Positions 15,691 to 25,168 are shown, counted from the stretch's first letter. The stretch: DNA of 32,049 nucleotides from Thermodesulfobacteriota bacterium (GCA_026415325.1 JAOAHH010000127.1:1-32049), one strand, 5' to 3'. The notes: a model not told the origin generated them from the sequence alone. Program-made: numbers and translations.

Positions 15691-17217
15691 ATGTTTTTTA
15701 TAACCCTATTCTCAATGTCGCAACGATATCATATATTTTTTCTTCTCTTGTGGTTACATGTTGTATTACCCGATCAAGCATCAGGTGTTTCTCTTCTCGA
15801 AAAAGTTCATACCTATAAACTTGATAATGGTTTTACCATTTTAGTGCTGCCACGAAACACAATGCCTGTCGTTTCCTTTGCTCTCTGCTATAGTGCTGGT
15901 GCTGTTGATGAATCATTTGGAGAAACCGGTGCTGCACATCTTCTTGAGCACATGTTGTTTAAAGGAACGCCATCAATCGGAACCAAAGACTTTGATGCAG
16001 AAAAACCCCTGATCCGACAGATACATGATGTCGGTATTATGCTTGACAAGCTTGAACGCGAAGGCGCAACGGATAACAACAGTCGTGTCGTTTCGCTCCG
16101 CCGTAAACTTTCAGCACTACAAGAACAGCATAATCGTTTGCTTAACGCAAACGAACTCGATGCCGTTTATGCTCGACATGGTGCTGAAGGGTTCAACGCG
16201 AGCACCGGTTTTGACATTACTACATATACGGTAAGCTTGCCTGCAAATCGCGTTGAATTGTGGGCACGGATCGAATCTGAGCGCTTTGCACAGCCGGTGT
16301 TCCGCCAATATTTTATCGAACGCAATATTGTCCTTGAAGAGCTTCGGCAAAACTATGAGAGCAGACCCGAACGGCTCTTGTTATCACATATTTTATCAAC
16401 GGCTTTTTTTGCACATCCGTATGGAAGGCCAATCATCGGTTGGCCATCTGACATCAAGTATCTTTCCCCTGATGCTTGTGAACGGTTTTTTAAAACCCAT
16501 TATACTCCGAACAGAGCAGTTGCAGCGATCGTCGGTGATGTCAATCCTGATTCGGTGTATGCCATTGTACGCCGATATTTCGGCAAACATCCTGCTGCGC
16601 ATGCTACAGATATCCGTGCAATCACCATAGAGCCAGGGCAGAAAGGAGAGCGTCGTGTCATTGTCGAGGCAGATGCAGAACCTCTTCTTATTGTTGCCTA
16701 CCATAAACCGACTTTGCCACATCCAGATGACACCGTTTTTGATGTGATCGATGCATTATTGACTGCTGGTCGCTCATCACGTTTATATAAAAGACTTGTG
16801 ACCGAGCTTCGCATCGCGTCGCAGGTAGAAACGATGAATGGATTCCCCGGTGCCCGCTACCCTAATTTATTTCTCATAAAAATTGCTCCCCATCGGAGTA
16901 TATCCTATACCAAAGTCGAACAAGCACTCTATCATGAGCTAAATCGGCTCTGGAATGAGGCGATCCCTCCACACGAGCTTGAAACAGCTAAAAAACAGAT
17001 CCGTTCAGATCTAATGCGTCGTATGCAATCAAATGATGAACTTGCCGACCTTCTTTCCTATTACCAAACCATTGCAGGTGACTGGCGCTATATAGACAAA
17101 AACCTTGAACGCATTGAGAACGTGACCACCATAAATATACAGGCGGTAGCTAAGCGCTATTTTACCGCCTCTAATAGAACTGTCGGCATGCTAAAGAATA
17201 AAAACGATCATGATTAG
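15691..17217 (+). CDS. Secreted M16-family zinc peptidase (active subunit)
   Basis: This 508-residue protein starts with a signal peptide-like hydrophobic segment (about 13-27) and has an M16/insulinase fold in two homologous halves. The inverted zinc motif HLLEH is at residues 83-87 (ligands H83 and H87, base E86). The third ligand is probably E217 in ERNIVLEE. That spacing is about 130 residues, against about 76 in classical members, because a charged, helix-forming insert rich in leucine, lysine and glutamate occupies about 97-160. It should act in the periplasm on unfolded peptides or proteins. The start could be the ATG at 15715, giving a shorter signal peptide. Its stop overlaps the next M16 gene by 8 bases, as for two-subunit bacterial M16 peptidases. 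Confidence 0.9.
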   Translation: MFFITLFSMSQRYHIFFLLLWLHVVLPDQASGVSLLEKVHTYKLDNGFTILVLPRNTMPVVSFALCYSAGAVDESFGETGAAHLLEHMLFKGTPSIGTKDFDAEKPLIRQIHDVGIMLDKLEREGATDNNSRVVSLRRKLSALQEQHNRLLNANELDAVYARHGAEGFNASTGFDITTYTVSLPANRVELWARIESERFAQPVFRQYFIERNIVLEELRQNYESRPERLLLSHILSTAFFAHPYGRPIIGWPSDIKYLSPDACERFFKTHYTPNRAVAAIVGDVNPDSVYAIVRRYFGKHPAAHATDIRAITIEPGQKGERRVIVEADAEPLLIVAYHKPTLPHPDDTVFDVIDALLTAGRSSRLYKRLVTELRIASQVETMNGFPGARYPNLFLIKIAPHRSISYTKVEQALYHELNRLWNEAIPPHELETAKKQIRSDLMRRMQSNDELADLLSYYQTIAGDWRYIDKNLERIENVTTINIQAVAKRYFTASNRTVGMLKNKNDHD

Positions 17218-18649
17218 TTATAATCGATCATCTATTGGTAATATTTTTGTACTTTCGCTTTCTTTTTTATGCTGTTGTTGTGCCTCTGCGAGACTTCCCC
17301 ATCCCGATAAGTTTGTTTTTCCACCGGCTCATATTTCAATACCTTCCTGCGAACGAATTGTTCTTGAAAACGGCATGACAATCTTCCTCCTCGAAAATCA
17401 TGAGCTGCCTATTATTGAAGCGACGGCACTGATAAAAGTAGGATCCATTTATGATCCACCTGACCGTGGAGGTCTTGCATCACTTACCGGAACGGTCATG
17501 AGAACCGGCGGGGTTCTGGGTATTACCTCTGATGAGTTTGACATCCAGCTCGATAAGCGCGGCGCTCGTATTCAAATCGATGTTGATGCTGAGAGAACCA
17601 CTGCCACGCTCTGGTCATTGGCTGAGAATTTTGACTATACGTTCCGACTTTTTGCCTTAATGCTCATGAATCCAGCCTTTGCTAATGATAAATTATCGCT
17701 TGCGAAAGTTAATGCATGTCAGGATTTACGTCGTCTCCCTGATAACCCTCAGCAACTTGCACTTCGTGAGTTCAAAAAAATTTTTTATCAGGGCAACCCC
17801 CGTGGTAATGTTCCGACCATTGACTCAATTCAGCGAATCACCCGCAATGACCTTGTAGCGTTCCATCACATGTTTTTCAAGCCATGTCATATATATCTCG
17901 GCATTAGTGGTGATTTTAGTGCCCAGGCAATGAAATTGATTATCCAAAACAACTTTTCATCATGGACTGCCGATTGTCCGCCGCTTCCCGCCAGCGCATT
18001 GCCAAAGCAACCGCATCAAACAGTGCTTTATACTTTACGCAGGTCACTACCGCAATCAACAATCATTGCCGGGCATTGTGCCCCATCAAAAACCGATCCT
18101 GATTATTATGCCTTTCAAGTACTTGATTACCTTATCGGAAGTGGGGGTTTTTCATCCCGTATGATGGCGCAGATTCGCACCGTTCAAGGGCTTGCATACA
18201 GTGTTGGAAGTTTCTATCAAACGACCCCTACCTTCGGTATGTTCGGAATGTATTGTATCACCAAGTCAGCGACAACCTATCAAGCTTTTGAATCAATGCA
18301 CGCTATTACGCAGGATATGCGATTAACCCCTCCGTCGGCGAGTGAGGTGCAGCAGGCTAAGGAAGCGATCATTAATAATTTTATTTTTTCATCGGCATCC
18401 CCCCGGCAAATTCTTATGCAGCACATGCTTATTGAATTCGATCATCTCCCATCCGATTTTTTTTCTTCTTTTCCTGACCGTATCCGTTCTCTTAAAGTCG
18501 AAGATATCGTCCGTGCAGCGTGCACCTGGCTAACCCCTGAAGCAATGACCGTGTTTATCCTTGGTGAACTCGAGGCTTTTGGAGCAGTGCCGACTTCTTT
18601 AGCATCTCTCCCGCATCATACGATATCGTCCGACCTCGTTTCTGAGTAG
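17210..18649 (+). CDS. M16-family peptidase-like subunit lacking the zinc motif
   Basis: The 479-residue product has the M16 fold and about the same length as its neighbour, but where HxxEH is expected it reads GGLASLTGTVMRTGG, so no zinc ligands exist. Such catalytically silent partners bind substrate or form the second half of the closed chamber in heterodimeric M16 peptidases. The C-terminal half retains the RxxY-type substrate region of the family (MMAQIRTVQGLAYSVGSFY). The N-terminus is a signal peptide with four consecutive cysteines followed by ASA, a plausible signal peptidase I site; a lipobox is not clear. The ATG lies inside the end of the previous gene (ATG at 17210, TAG at 17215-17217), so the pair is translationally coupled. 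The TPR lipoprotein gene follows after 5 bases. Confidence 0.88.
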   Translation: MISYNRSSIGNIFVLSLSFLCCCCASARLPHPDKFVFPPAHISIPSCERIVLENGMTIFLLENHELPIIEATALIKVGSIYDPPDRGGLASLTGTVMRTGGVLGITSDEFDIQLDKRGARIQIDVDAERTTATLWSLAENFDYTFRLFALMLMNPAFANDKLSLAKVNACQDLRRLPDNPQQLALREFKKIFYQGNPRGNVPTIDSIQRITRNDLVAFHHMFFKPCHIYLGISGDFSAQAMKLIIQNNFSSWTADCPPLPASALPKQPHQTVLYTLRRSLPQSTIIAGHCAPSKTDPDYYAFQVLDYLIGSGGFSSRMMAQIRTVQGLAYSVGSFYQTTPTFGMFGMYCITKSATTYQAFESMHAITQDMRLTPPSASEVQQAKEAIINNFIFSSASPRQILMQHMLIEFDHLPSDFFSSFPDRIRSLKVEDIVRAACTWLTPEAMTVFILGELEAFGAVPTSLASLPHHTISSDLVSE

Positions 18650-18654
18650 CCATC

Positions 18655-20388
18655 ATGCAAAGAACTATTTGTTTATTCCTGTTGTTTATTTACTGGATAA
18701 TGCTGATGTTTTTCTCATCGTGTACCCATCGGTCATGTTCGTATTATGATGTTTCTCTGCCACCTGCTGCCTCCTATGACAACCAATCAGCTCCTAGGTC
18801 TTCTGAAGCGTACCTTCACTTCCTCAAAGGGCAGCACTGTTTATCGCAGCAAGATTTTTCATGTGCACTTAGCGAACTTTCTGAAGCCATAACGCATGAT
18901 CCGTCCTCTTCATCCATTTCGATCGAACTGTGCCGCATCAAAGCAATGACCGGCAATTTGGATGAGGCACGCATATGGTGTAATAAGGCTTTATTATTGA
19001 ATCCTGTCCATATTGAAGCACGCAAGCTTCTCGCTCGTCTCTCCAACGCACTGAATCGCTCTGATGAGGCTGAACAGCAATACCGCATCATACTTTCATT
19101 ATTTCCTGATGATGAGGAATCATATCTTTCCCTTGCGGCACTCTATGCTGATCGAAAAAAATATCGAGAAGCCATAATGGTCATTGGTCATTTCATGGAT
19201 TGCAATGGTCAAACTGAAAACGCACTCATCGTGCTGGGTAATATCTATGCTGACATGGGAAAGTATACATCTGCTGAACGTTGTTTTAAAAAAGCACTGC
19301 AGATAGCCCCCCCTTCCCTTCCTGCGCGCGAGCGGCTTGTTCTCCTCTACGAAGCGCATAATAGACTCCAAGAAGCTATTGATATGTGCTCTGCCATTCT
19401 TTCCATTGATCCCGACAATTATACTGTTCGTGAGAAACTTGCCTCACTGTATATTAAACGAAACGACTTTGCTGCAGCACGACAGCACTACACGATACTT
19501 CGTGATACCAAGCCCTATGCACGCTATGATGCGACAATGAAAGTCGGCATGATTTGTATAGAACAAAATGATGTTTCGTGTGCCGTTGTTGAGTTCTCCA
19601 ATGCCCTCAATGAACACCCAAATGATGATCGTGCTATTTTTTATCTTGGCAGCGCTCTTGAGAAAGCAGAACGGTATGATGAAGCATTGCATTATTTTTC
19701 AAAAGTCCCAGCGACATCGCGCTATTTTGTGCATTCTCAAATTCATCGTGCCCTCATTCTCGAACGGAACGGCAAAAATTCTGAAGCGCAAAACATTCTC
19801 ATAGAAGCCCGCACGATCATAAAAGACGATCCTGATCTATGTAGAGTGCTCGCTTCACTCTATGAGAAAGGGGGCAAAATTATCGACGCCCTTAATGTCC
19901 TTAAGGAAGCGGTTGCATTAAAACCTGATGATAATGATCTCTTATTTTATCTTGGTGTCCTCTATGAGAAGGCTTCTCTGTTTGAAGACAGTATAGCAGT
20001 TATGAAAAAAATCCTGGATCGCAATCCCGAACATGCTGATGCGCTCAATTTTATTGGATACTCGTGGGCTGATAGAGGTATGCATCTTGACGAGGCAGAG
20101 CGGCTTATCAAAAAAGCGTTAAAATTGAAACCTGATGATGGATACATCGTGGACAGCTTAGGGTGGGTGTATTTTAAACAAAAGAAATTACATAAAGCGC
20201 GATCACACCTTGAACATGCAGCATCGTTGGTGCCTGACGATCCAACAATTATCGAACATCTCGCAGACGTCTATGCTGCGAGTGGAATCAGTGAAAAAGC
20301 TATCCAGTATTATCGCAGGGCAATTGAACTTGATCCATCTAAAAAAGAACCTCTTACACAAAAGATCAATGCGCTTTCAGCTCAGTAA
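18655..20388 (+). CDS. Tetratricopeptide repeat lipoprotein
   Basis: This 577-residue protein has an N-terminal signal sequence ending FSSC (cysteine at about 23), a plausible lipobox, then about fifteen tandem TPR units from residue 50 to the end. The repeats are regular 34-residue helical pairs with typical signatures such as AERLIKKALKLKPDD and GWVYFKQKKLHKA. TPR arrays of this type form right-handed superhelical scaffolds for protein assembly, often at the outer membrane. It overlaps the downstream lipoprotein gene by 20 bases and starts 5 bases after the M16-like gene, so the four genes form one unit; this points to an envelope-associated role, perhaps positioning the peptidase or its substrates. 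No catalytic domain is visible. Confidence 0.88.
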   Translation: MQRTICLFLLFIYWIMLMFFSSCTHRSCSYYDVSLPPAASYDNQSAPRSSEAYLHFLKGQHCLSQQDFSCALSELSEAITHDPSSSSISIELCRIKAMTGNLDEARIWCNKALLLNPVHIEARKLLARLSNALNRSDEAEQQYRIILSLFPDDEESYLSLAALYADRKKYREAIMVIGHFMDCNGQTENALIVLGNIYADMGKYTSAERCFKKALQIAPPSLPARERLVLLYEAHNRLQEAIDMCSAILSIDPDNYTVREKLASLYIKRNDFAAARQHYTILRDTKPYARYDATMKVGMICIEQNDVSCAVVEFSNALNEHPNDDRAIFYLGSALEKAERYDEALHYFSKVPATSRYFVHSQIHRALILERNGKNSEAQNILIEARTIIKDDPDLCRVLASLYEKGGKIIDALNVLKEAVALKPDDNDLLFYLGVLYEKASLFEDSIAVMKKILDRNPEHADALNFIGYSWADRGMHLDEAERLIKKALKLKPDDGYIVDSLGWVYFKQKKLHKARSHLEHAASLVPDDPTIIEHLADVYAASGISEKAIQYYRRAIELDPSKKEPLTQKINALSAQ

Positions 20389-21163
20389 TAGCACAGTTCG
20401 GCTATTGATATGCCTTATCACCTTTACGGCATGCCAGCCGCAGCATATCAGACTCCTTCCCCTCCCTGAAATCACATCTCCCGTCGCGTACGTTCGTGCT
20501 GCTTTGAACGACCGTCCTTTATTTCCCGATATGACAATTCAATGCCGCATCAAGGTCTCTTCTCCGCATGGTGCAATCTCCTCAAAAACTATGCTGCAAT
20601 GTAAACCGCCACATAATATCCGTCTTATAACCTTTAACATGCTCGGACTGCCTGCTATGCTGGCAACTGCTGATAACCATACCTTGACCGTTTCTCTTCT
20701 TTCCGAAGACAAACATTTTTCTGGTTATTCCCATCCCGAACATCTTGCAAAAATTTTTGGGATGTATGTAGCAGTCGATGATATTATCGGTATCCTTCAT
20801 GGAAAGCCGACGGTTGATGTTCTTGATGCACAGTGTTGTCAAGAAGGATTTCAGTATCGATGTGATCTGATGACTCCGCAAGGGCCATGTTCGCTCTGGA
20901 TTGACCCGGATGAACATACTATTACACGATACCATGCTGCTCCTTCGCCTGCTATGTCGTATGATATTCTATTTGAGGATTTTCGCCGCATCAATGGAAG
21001 TGCACTACCATTTCGAATTTCCATGCAAAATCAATATGAACGCATCAAGGTAACTGTCTCCTATTCGTCTGTTTCATTTGCCCCTCTCGATAATGAAACG
21101 TTTCATCATCTCCCGCGCTCATCCCATATACTCCCCCTTGATATGCTGCCGCAGCTCTGGTGA
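20369..21163 (+). CDS. LolA/LolB-like (DUF4292-type) lipoprotein
   Basis: The chosen start gives 264 residues with a clear lipoprotein signal, ending FTAC with cysteine at about residue 22. A longer frame from 20210 exists but lies within the TPR coding region and has no signal peptide. The mature part begins with a proline-rich linker and then shows alternating beta strands (TIQCRIKVSS, RLITFNMLGLPAMLATAD, TLTVSLL) reminiscent of the LolA/LolB lipoprotein-carrier fold. A mid-region FGMYVAVDDIIGILHGKP resembles the family helix that covers the cavity. I infer an outer membrane lipoprotein, possibly in lipoprotein or glycolipid handling; family assignment is by pattern only. Translation is probably coupled to the TPR gene. 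A 10-bp palindrome spans its stop codon. Confidence 0.72.
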   Translation: MRFQLSNSTVRLLICLITFTACQPQHIRLLPLPEITSPVAYVRAALNDRPLFPDMTIQCRIKVSSPHGAISSKTMLQCKPPHNIRLITFNMLGLPAMLATADNHTLTVSLLSEDKHFSGYSHPEHLAKIFGMYVAVDDIIGILHGKPTVDVLDAQCCQEGFQYRCDLMTPQGPCSLWIDPDEHTITRYHAAPSPAMSYDILFEDFRRINGSALPFRISMQNQYERIKVTVSYSSVSFAPLDNETFHHLPRSSHILPLDMLPQLW

Positions 21164-21261
21164 TGCATCATTAAAATATTTTTTCTTGCATTGATTTTTT
21201 TTCGGTTGTATAAGAAATCGCATACTAAAATAGTAATTTGTTTATCTTTTTGTTCGCGGCT

Positions 21262-21630
21262 ATGTCAGCCAGAATTCTTATAGTCGATGACGAGGAAAAT
21301 ATTCGATACCTCTACCAGCAGGAACTGCTTGATGAGGGATATCAAACCGTTCTTGCTAAGGACGGAAAAGAATGTCTTGACATTGTGCAAACTGACCCTC
21401 CTGATTTGATTATACTCGATATCAGAATGCCGCGCATGGACGGTCTCGAGGCAATCGGAAAAATAATCGAGCTCAACAAAAATATCCCCATCATCATTAA
21501 TTCTGCATACTCCACCTATAAAGATGATTTTATGAGCTGGGCAGCTGATGCTTATATCGTCAAATCATACGACCTTGACACGCTCAAGCAAACCATTAAG
21601 GATATCCTTACAAAAAAGAAAGAGCAGTAA
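21262..21630 (+). CDS. Single-domain response regulator (receiver domain only)
   Basis: At 122 residues this is a stand-alone CheY-like receiver. The acidic pair is D9-D10 in ILIVDDEEN, the phosphoacceptor is D53 in LIILDIRMP, the switch serine is S81 and the conserved lysine is K101 in YIVKSYD. No output domain follows. The start at ATG 21262 is preferred to TTG at 21238 because it places the usual short lead before the first beta strand. No histidine kinase is adjacent, so the partner is unknown. The glgC start is 78 bases downstream on the same strand; whether the two are co-transcribed is unclear. It may act by protein contact. Confidence 0.9.
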   Translation: MSARILIVDDEENIRYLYQQELLDEGYQTVLAKDGKECLDIVQTDPPDLIILDIRMPRMDGLEAIGKIIELNKNIPIIINSAYSTYKDDFMSWAADAYIVKSYDLDTLKQTIKDILTKKKEQ

Positions 21631-21708
21631 TACGCTGTTCTTTTGCAGGGAGATTCCTTCACCCCTTTCCTCTACCATTACGCGAATAAAAAGCAGGAGA
21701 TATGTGGC

Positions 21709-22926
21709 ATGAAAAAAATTCTTGCGATGATTTTAGCAGGGGGGAGAGGTGAACGGTTATACCCGCTGACCAGAGATCGGGCTAAGCCTGCTGTTCCGTT
21801 CGGTGGCGCTTACCGCATCATTGATTTTACAATCAGCAATTGCATCAATTCCGATATTCGCAAGGTCTACATATTAACACAGTACAAATCGCTTTCTCTT
21901 GACCGGCATATCCAACGAGCATGGAATGTTCTCAACGGAAGGTTCGGCGAATTCGTCTATATTATCCATGCACAACAGCGTGTTAATGAAAACTGGTATA
22001 AAGGAACTGCCGATGCCATCTATCAAAACTTCTATACGCTGCAACAGGAGCGCCCGGATCTTGTTTTGGTACTCTCAGGTGACCACATTTATACTATGGA
22101 TTATCGCCCCATGGTTGAAGCACATCTTCGCAACCGGGCGGATCTTACTGTTGCAACGATGGAGATGGGCAAACAATATTCACGTGACTTTGGTGTGGTA
22201 CAGATCGCAGACACCATGCAGATTCTTGATTTTCAAGAGAAACCCCTCAAGCCGAAGACAATTCCAGGTAAATCTGATCGTATTATGATCAACATGGGCA
22301 TTTATATTTTTAATACCGATGTCCTGGTGAAGCGTCTTATAGAAAATGCTCGAAAACCTGACACGCAACATGATTTTGGTAAAAATGTCATTCCCGCCAT
22401 GCTCAAAAAGGACCGAGTTTTTGCTTATCCTTTTATCGATGGCATCACAAAACAGAAAGGGTATTGGCGAGATGTTGGAACAATAGACGCCTATTATGAA
22501 GCAAATATCGATCTTCTCTCCGATGATATTTCTGCATCGCTCTTCGATCCATCATGGCCAATTTACACTTCAGAAAAACTTGCCGCACCGACCCATATTA
22601 GCGGCTTTGAAGAATATAACGGAACTATGTATGGCGTTGCACTCAATTGTATTCTCGCCCGAGGCTGCAAAATTCATCGGGCACGCATTGAACATTCTGT
22701 TGTTTCCCCAAACGTTGTTGTGGGTGAGTACTCCTGTATTACGGATTCTATCATTCTTGATAATGTTACCATCGGGAAACATTGTACCATTAGGCGTGCC
22801 ATTATCGATAAAGGCGTTTCAATTCCAGACAACACCTCTATCGGGTATGACCGTATCTCAGACTCGAAAAAGGCAACCGTTACTGATTCGGGGATTGTTG
22901 TCATCCCAAAAAATACTGCTTTTTAG
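21709..22926 (+). CDS. glgC: Glucose-1-phosphate adenylyltransferase (ADP-glucose pyrophosphorylase)
   Basis: This 405-residue protein matches GlgC: the nucleotide-binding LAGGRGERLYPLT at about 9-21, KPAVPFGG just after, LVLSGDHIYTMDY near 120-130, DFQEKPLKP near 175-185, and a C-terminal left-handed beta-helix with hexapeptide-like repeats. The enzyme makes ADP-glucose from ATP and glucose 1-phosphate, the committed step of bacterial glycogen synthesis, and is usually allosterically controlled. The start is the ATG at 21709, with AGGAG about 10 bases upstream; a TTG 66 bases earlier has no such support. No glgA, glgB or glgP lies in the window, so the acceptor pathway is elsewhere. The gene converges on the slipin gene, with 18 bases between the stops. 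Confidence 0.94.
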   Translation: MKKILAMILAGGRGERLYPLTRDRAKPAVPFGGAYRIIDFTISNCINSDIRKVYILTQYKSLSLDRHIQRAWNVLNGRFGEFVYIIHAQQRVNENWYKGTADAIYQNFYTLQQERPDLVLVLSGDHIYTMDYRPMVEAHLRNRADLTVATMEMGKQYSRDFGVVQIADTMQILDFQEKPLKPKTIPGKSDRIMINMGIYIFNTDVLVKRLIENARKPDTQHDFGKNVIPAMLKKDRVFAYPFIDGITKQKGYWRDVGTIDAYYEANIDLLSDDISASLFDPSWPIYTSEKLAAPTHISGFEEYNGTMYGVALNCILARGCKIHRARIEHSVVSPNVVVGEYSCITDSIILDNVTIGKHCTIRRAIIDKGVSIPDNTSIGYDRISDSKKATVTDSGIVVIPKNTAF

Positions 22927-22944
22927 GGACATAATAAGAATGCA

Positions 22945-23694
22945 TTACGCCTTTTCCGGCAATTTGAGAAACGGTTTCAAAAGATCGATCGGCACCGGAA
23001 AGATTGTTGTGGAATTCTTTTCACTCGCCACTTCGGTTAATGTCTGGAGATACCGAAGCTGGAGGGCGATCGGATTTGACATGACTTGTGCTGCTTCTGC
23101 AAGTCGTGCTGCTGCCTGAAATTCGCCTTCGGCATGGATTACTTTCGCCCTCCGTTCACGCTCTGCCTCTGCCTGCTTCGCCATCGCCCGCTTCATTTCG
23201 TCAGGCAAATCAATATGCTTTACCTCAACATTTGTTACCTTAATACCCCAGGGATCGGTCTGACGATCGAGAATCTCCTGCAATTTCATGTTAATCTTTT
23301 CTCGCTCTGCAAGGAGCTCATCAAGCTCTGCTTCACCGCATATGCTCCGAAGCGTTGTCTGAGCAAGCTGCGAAGTTGCGTACAGATAATTTTCTACCTG
23401 AACAATCGCTTTTTCAGGTGTTACCACTCTAAAATAAACAACCGCATTTACTTTTACCGAGACATTATCCCGCGTAATAACATCCTGCGCCGGAACATCA
23501 AGGGTCACCAGCCGGAGACTTACTTTCTGCATTTTATCAATAAGTGGTATCAAAAGTATCAATCCGGGCCCCTTGCTGCCGATCAGTCTCCCAAGCCGAA
23601 AGACGACGCCACGTTCATACTCATTGAGTATTTTAATGGCGCTAGAAAGAAACATAATAGATAGAACGATAATAACTAATAATGAAACGCTCAT
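22945..23694 (-). CDS. Stomatin/slipin (SPFH/band 7) membrane protein
   Basis: This 249-residue protein has a single N-terminal membrane segment (about 2-22) and the SPFH domain of bacterial slipins. Landmarks include [14 protein letters not shown], the [12 protein letters not shown] strand, and [42 protein letters not shown], the highly conserved helix leading to the oligomerising coiled coil. Such proteins form ring-like assemblies in the membrane and often work with the adjacent NfeD serine protease. The start at ATG 23694 is favoured over the GTG at 23697 because GGAGG lies 5-6 bases ahead of the ATG. It lies 46 bases downstream of the nfeD gene on the same strand, the known operon arrangement. 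Confidence 0.93.
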   Translation of the reverse strand: MSVSLLVIIVLSIMFLSSAIKILNEYERGVVFRLGRLIGSKGPGLILLIPLIDKMQKVSLRLVTLDVPAQDVITRDNVSVKVNAVVYFRVVTPEKAIVQVENYLYATSQLAQTTLRSICGEAELDELLAEREKINMKLQEILDRQTDPWGIKVTNVEVKHIDLPDEMKRAMAKQAEAERERRAKVIHAEGEFQAAARLAEAAQVMSNPIALQLRYLQTLTEVASEKNSTTIFPVPIDLLKPFLKLPEKA

Positions 23695-23740
23695 CACTTC
23701 CTCCTTCTCGCTCTATTATAGGTTCATACAAAACATTGCC

Positions 23741-25033
23741 TTACGACGATTTTCCGTAAGCTTTGACAACGGAGAGCGTCAGCCCTTCAATACCACGAAC
23801 ACGGATTTTTTCGCCTTTGTGAATGAATGTATCGCTCCGCGCATTCCAATATTCTCCGTTAACAAAAACCTTTCCGGTATCATGAATGTCCGTACATGCT
23901 TCGCCGACCATATTCAGGATACCCTCAATACCGGTCGTTGGCTGACGACGTTGCGCCTTGACGACGAGTCCGATAATGACCACAAAAAAGAGCCAGATAA
24001 AAATAACCGATGGGATAATAACCGACCAAGAAAGCCGCAAGGATGGAATATCGGACTGAAACAACATAAGCGAACCGAGGGTAATGGCAATGATACCACC
24101 GATTGATAAAAGTCCGTAACTGACAATTTTGATTTCAAGGATAAAGAGCAGTATCCCAAGAAGTATTAACAGAACGCCTGCATAATTCGCGGACAATGAC
24201 TGAAGCGAGTAAAATGCTAAAATGAGTGATATGCCGCCGAGAACGCCGGGGAAGATCGCCCCCGGGTTTGAAAGTTCGAAATAAAGACCGGCAAGTCCGA
24301 TCAACAACAAAATGTAGGCAATGTTGGGGTTGGCAAGTGTCTGTAATATATTTTCCCGCACCCCCATTGTTCGATAGCGGATAACAGCTTCTTTTGTCTC
24401 GAGCTTTCTTTTACCGGATGCTGTTTCGATTTCACGACCGTCAATTGCGTTGAGCAGCGACGGGAGATCAGGAGAAATAATGTCGATCACCTTCAGCTTC
24501 AATGCCTCTGTCTCGCTAATAGAAACACTCTCACGAACCGCTTTAATCGCCCATTCTTTATTTCTGCCTCGTTTTATCGCAATACTCTCAACATAGGCCG
24601 CAGCATCGTTTTCAACTTTTGCCGCCATTTCTTTGCCCATATCACCGCCGCCGAGGTTCACCGGATGCGCTGCCCCGATATTGGTTCCGGGCGCCATTGC
24701 AGCAATGTGACTTGCGAGCGTTATGATGGCACCTGCGGATGCTGCTCGTGCTCCTGCAGGCGCAACATAGACTATTACGGGAACTTCCGATGCCATAATA
24801 TGTTTTATAATATTTCTCATGGCAAGGTCGAGACCGCCTGGTGTATCCAACTCGAGAATAAGGCAGGAAGCAGCTTCACGTTCTGCCTGCTCTATATTCT
24901 TGATCACAAATTCAGCTATGACAGGCGTAATCGCGTCTTCGATGCGGATGACGTTGACCGTTGCTGCATACAAAATAGTACATTTTGCCAGCAATACAAA
25001 TAGCACAGTAACGAAAAAAATAAAATACTTCAT
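23741..25033 (-). CDS. NfeD-family membrane-bound ClpP-class serine protease
   Basis: This 430-residue protein has a signal-like N-terminus, a ClpP-class protease domain (about 25-240), several membrane helices (about 240-360) and a C-terminal OB-fold NfeD domain. The catalytic serine is probably S99 in ARAASAG, with a lysine near 139 after GGGDMGKEM as general base, matching the Ser-Lys dyad of the archaeal homologue that cleaves stomatin. LELDTPGG near 60-67 forms the oxyanion region. Full length indicates an intact long-form NfeD, rather than the short form that lacks protease. The adjacent slipin is the expected partner or substrate. No good ribosome binding site is visible before the ATG; upstream is the tRNA-Phe gene on the other strand. 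Confidence 0.93.
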   Translation of the reverse strand: MKYFIFFVTVLFVLLAKCTILYAATVNVIRIEDAITPVIAEFVIKNIEQAEREAASCLILELDTPGGLDLAMRNIIKHIMASEVPVIVYVAPAGARAASAGAIITLASHIAAMAPGTNIGAAHPVNLGGGDMGKEMAAKVENDAAAYVESIAIKRGRNKEWAIKAVRESVSISETEALKLKVIDIISPDLPSLLNAIDGREIETASGKRKLETKEAVIRYRTMGVRENILQTLANPNIAYILLLIGLAGLYFELSNPGAIFPGVLGGISLILAFYSLQSLSANYAGVLLILLGILLFILEIKIVSYGLLSIGGIIAITLGSLMLFQSDIPSLRLSWSVIIPSVIFIWLFFVVIIGLVVKAQRRQPTTGIEGILNMVGEACTDIHDTGKVFVNGEYWNARSDTFIHKGEKIRVRGIEGLTLSVVKAYGKSS

Positions 25034-25119
25034 ATCGTTAAAATATGTTTCAATAACTTTTCATCCGGCCTTTTAAGGCATTTGTACCATGTGCCCGTGT
25101 CCATTTCAACAAAAAACAC

Positions 25120-25149
25120 TTGACTTGAAGAGTACAGTACAATTATATT
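25120..25149 (+). promoter_or_regulatory. Candidate sigma70-type promoter of tRNA-Phe
   Basis: TTGACT (25120-25125) is followed by TTATAT or TATATT (25143-25149) after 17-18 bases, giving a start near 25156, about 13 bases before the mature tRNA. It may also serve purA by read-through, since no convincing intrinsic terminator separates the two. Confidence 0.6.
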
Positions 25150-25168
25150 GCATTAATCATAGTCCGGT

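Noticed and set aside
17265-17290. Four consecutive cysteines in the second M16 protein as a metal site
   Set aside because: They sit within the signal peptide hydrophobic end and would be removed or lipidated.
20210-20368. Upstream extension of the LolA/LolB-like lipoprotein
   Set aside because: It would overlap the TPR gene by 179 bases and bury the lipoprotein signal inside the protein; the ATG at 20369 gives a normal signal peptide.
21161-21170. 10-bp palindrome TGATGCATCA at the lipoprotein gene stop
   Set aside because: It has no loop, no T-run directly after it and no second copy seen, so chance is adequate.
22496-23119. 207-codon plus-strand open frame across the glgC end and slipin gene
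   Set aside because: It overlaps glgC in another frame and slipin on the opposite strand, both confidently assigned; the predicted protein has no family features.
23086-24106. Overlapping plus-strand frames opposite slipin and nfeD
   Set aside because: They are antisense to two clear genes and resemble no protein family.
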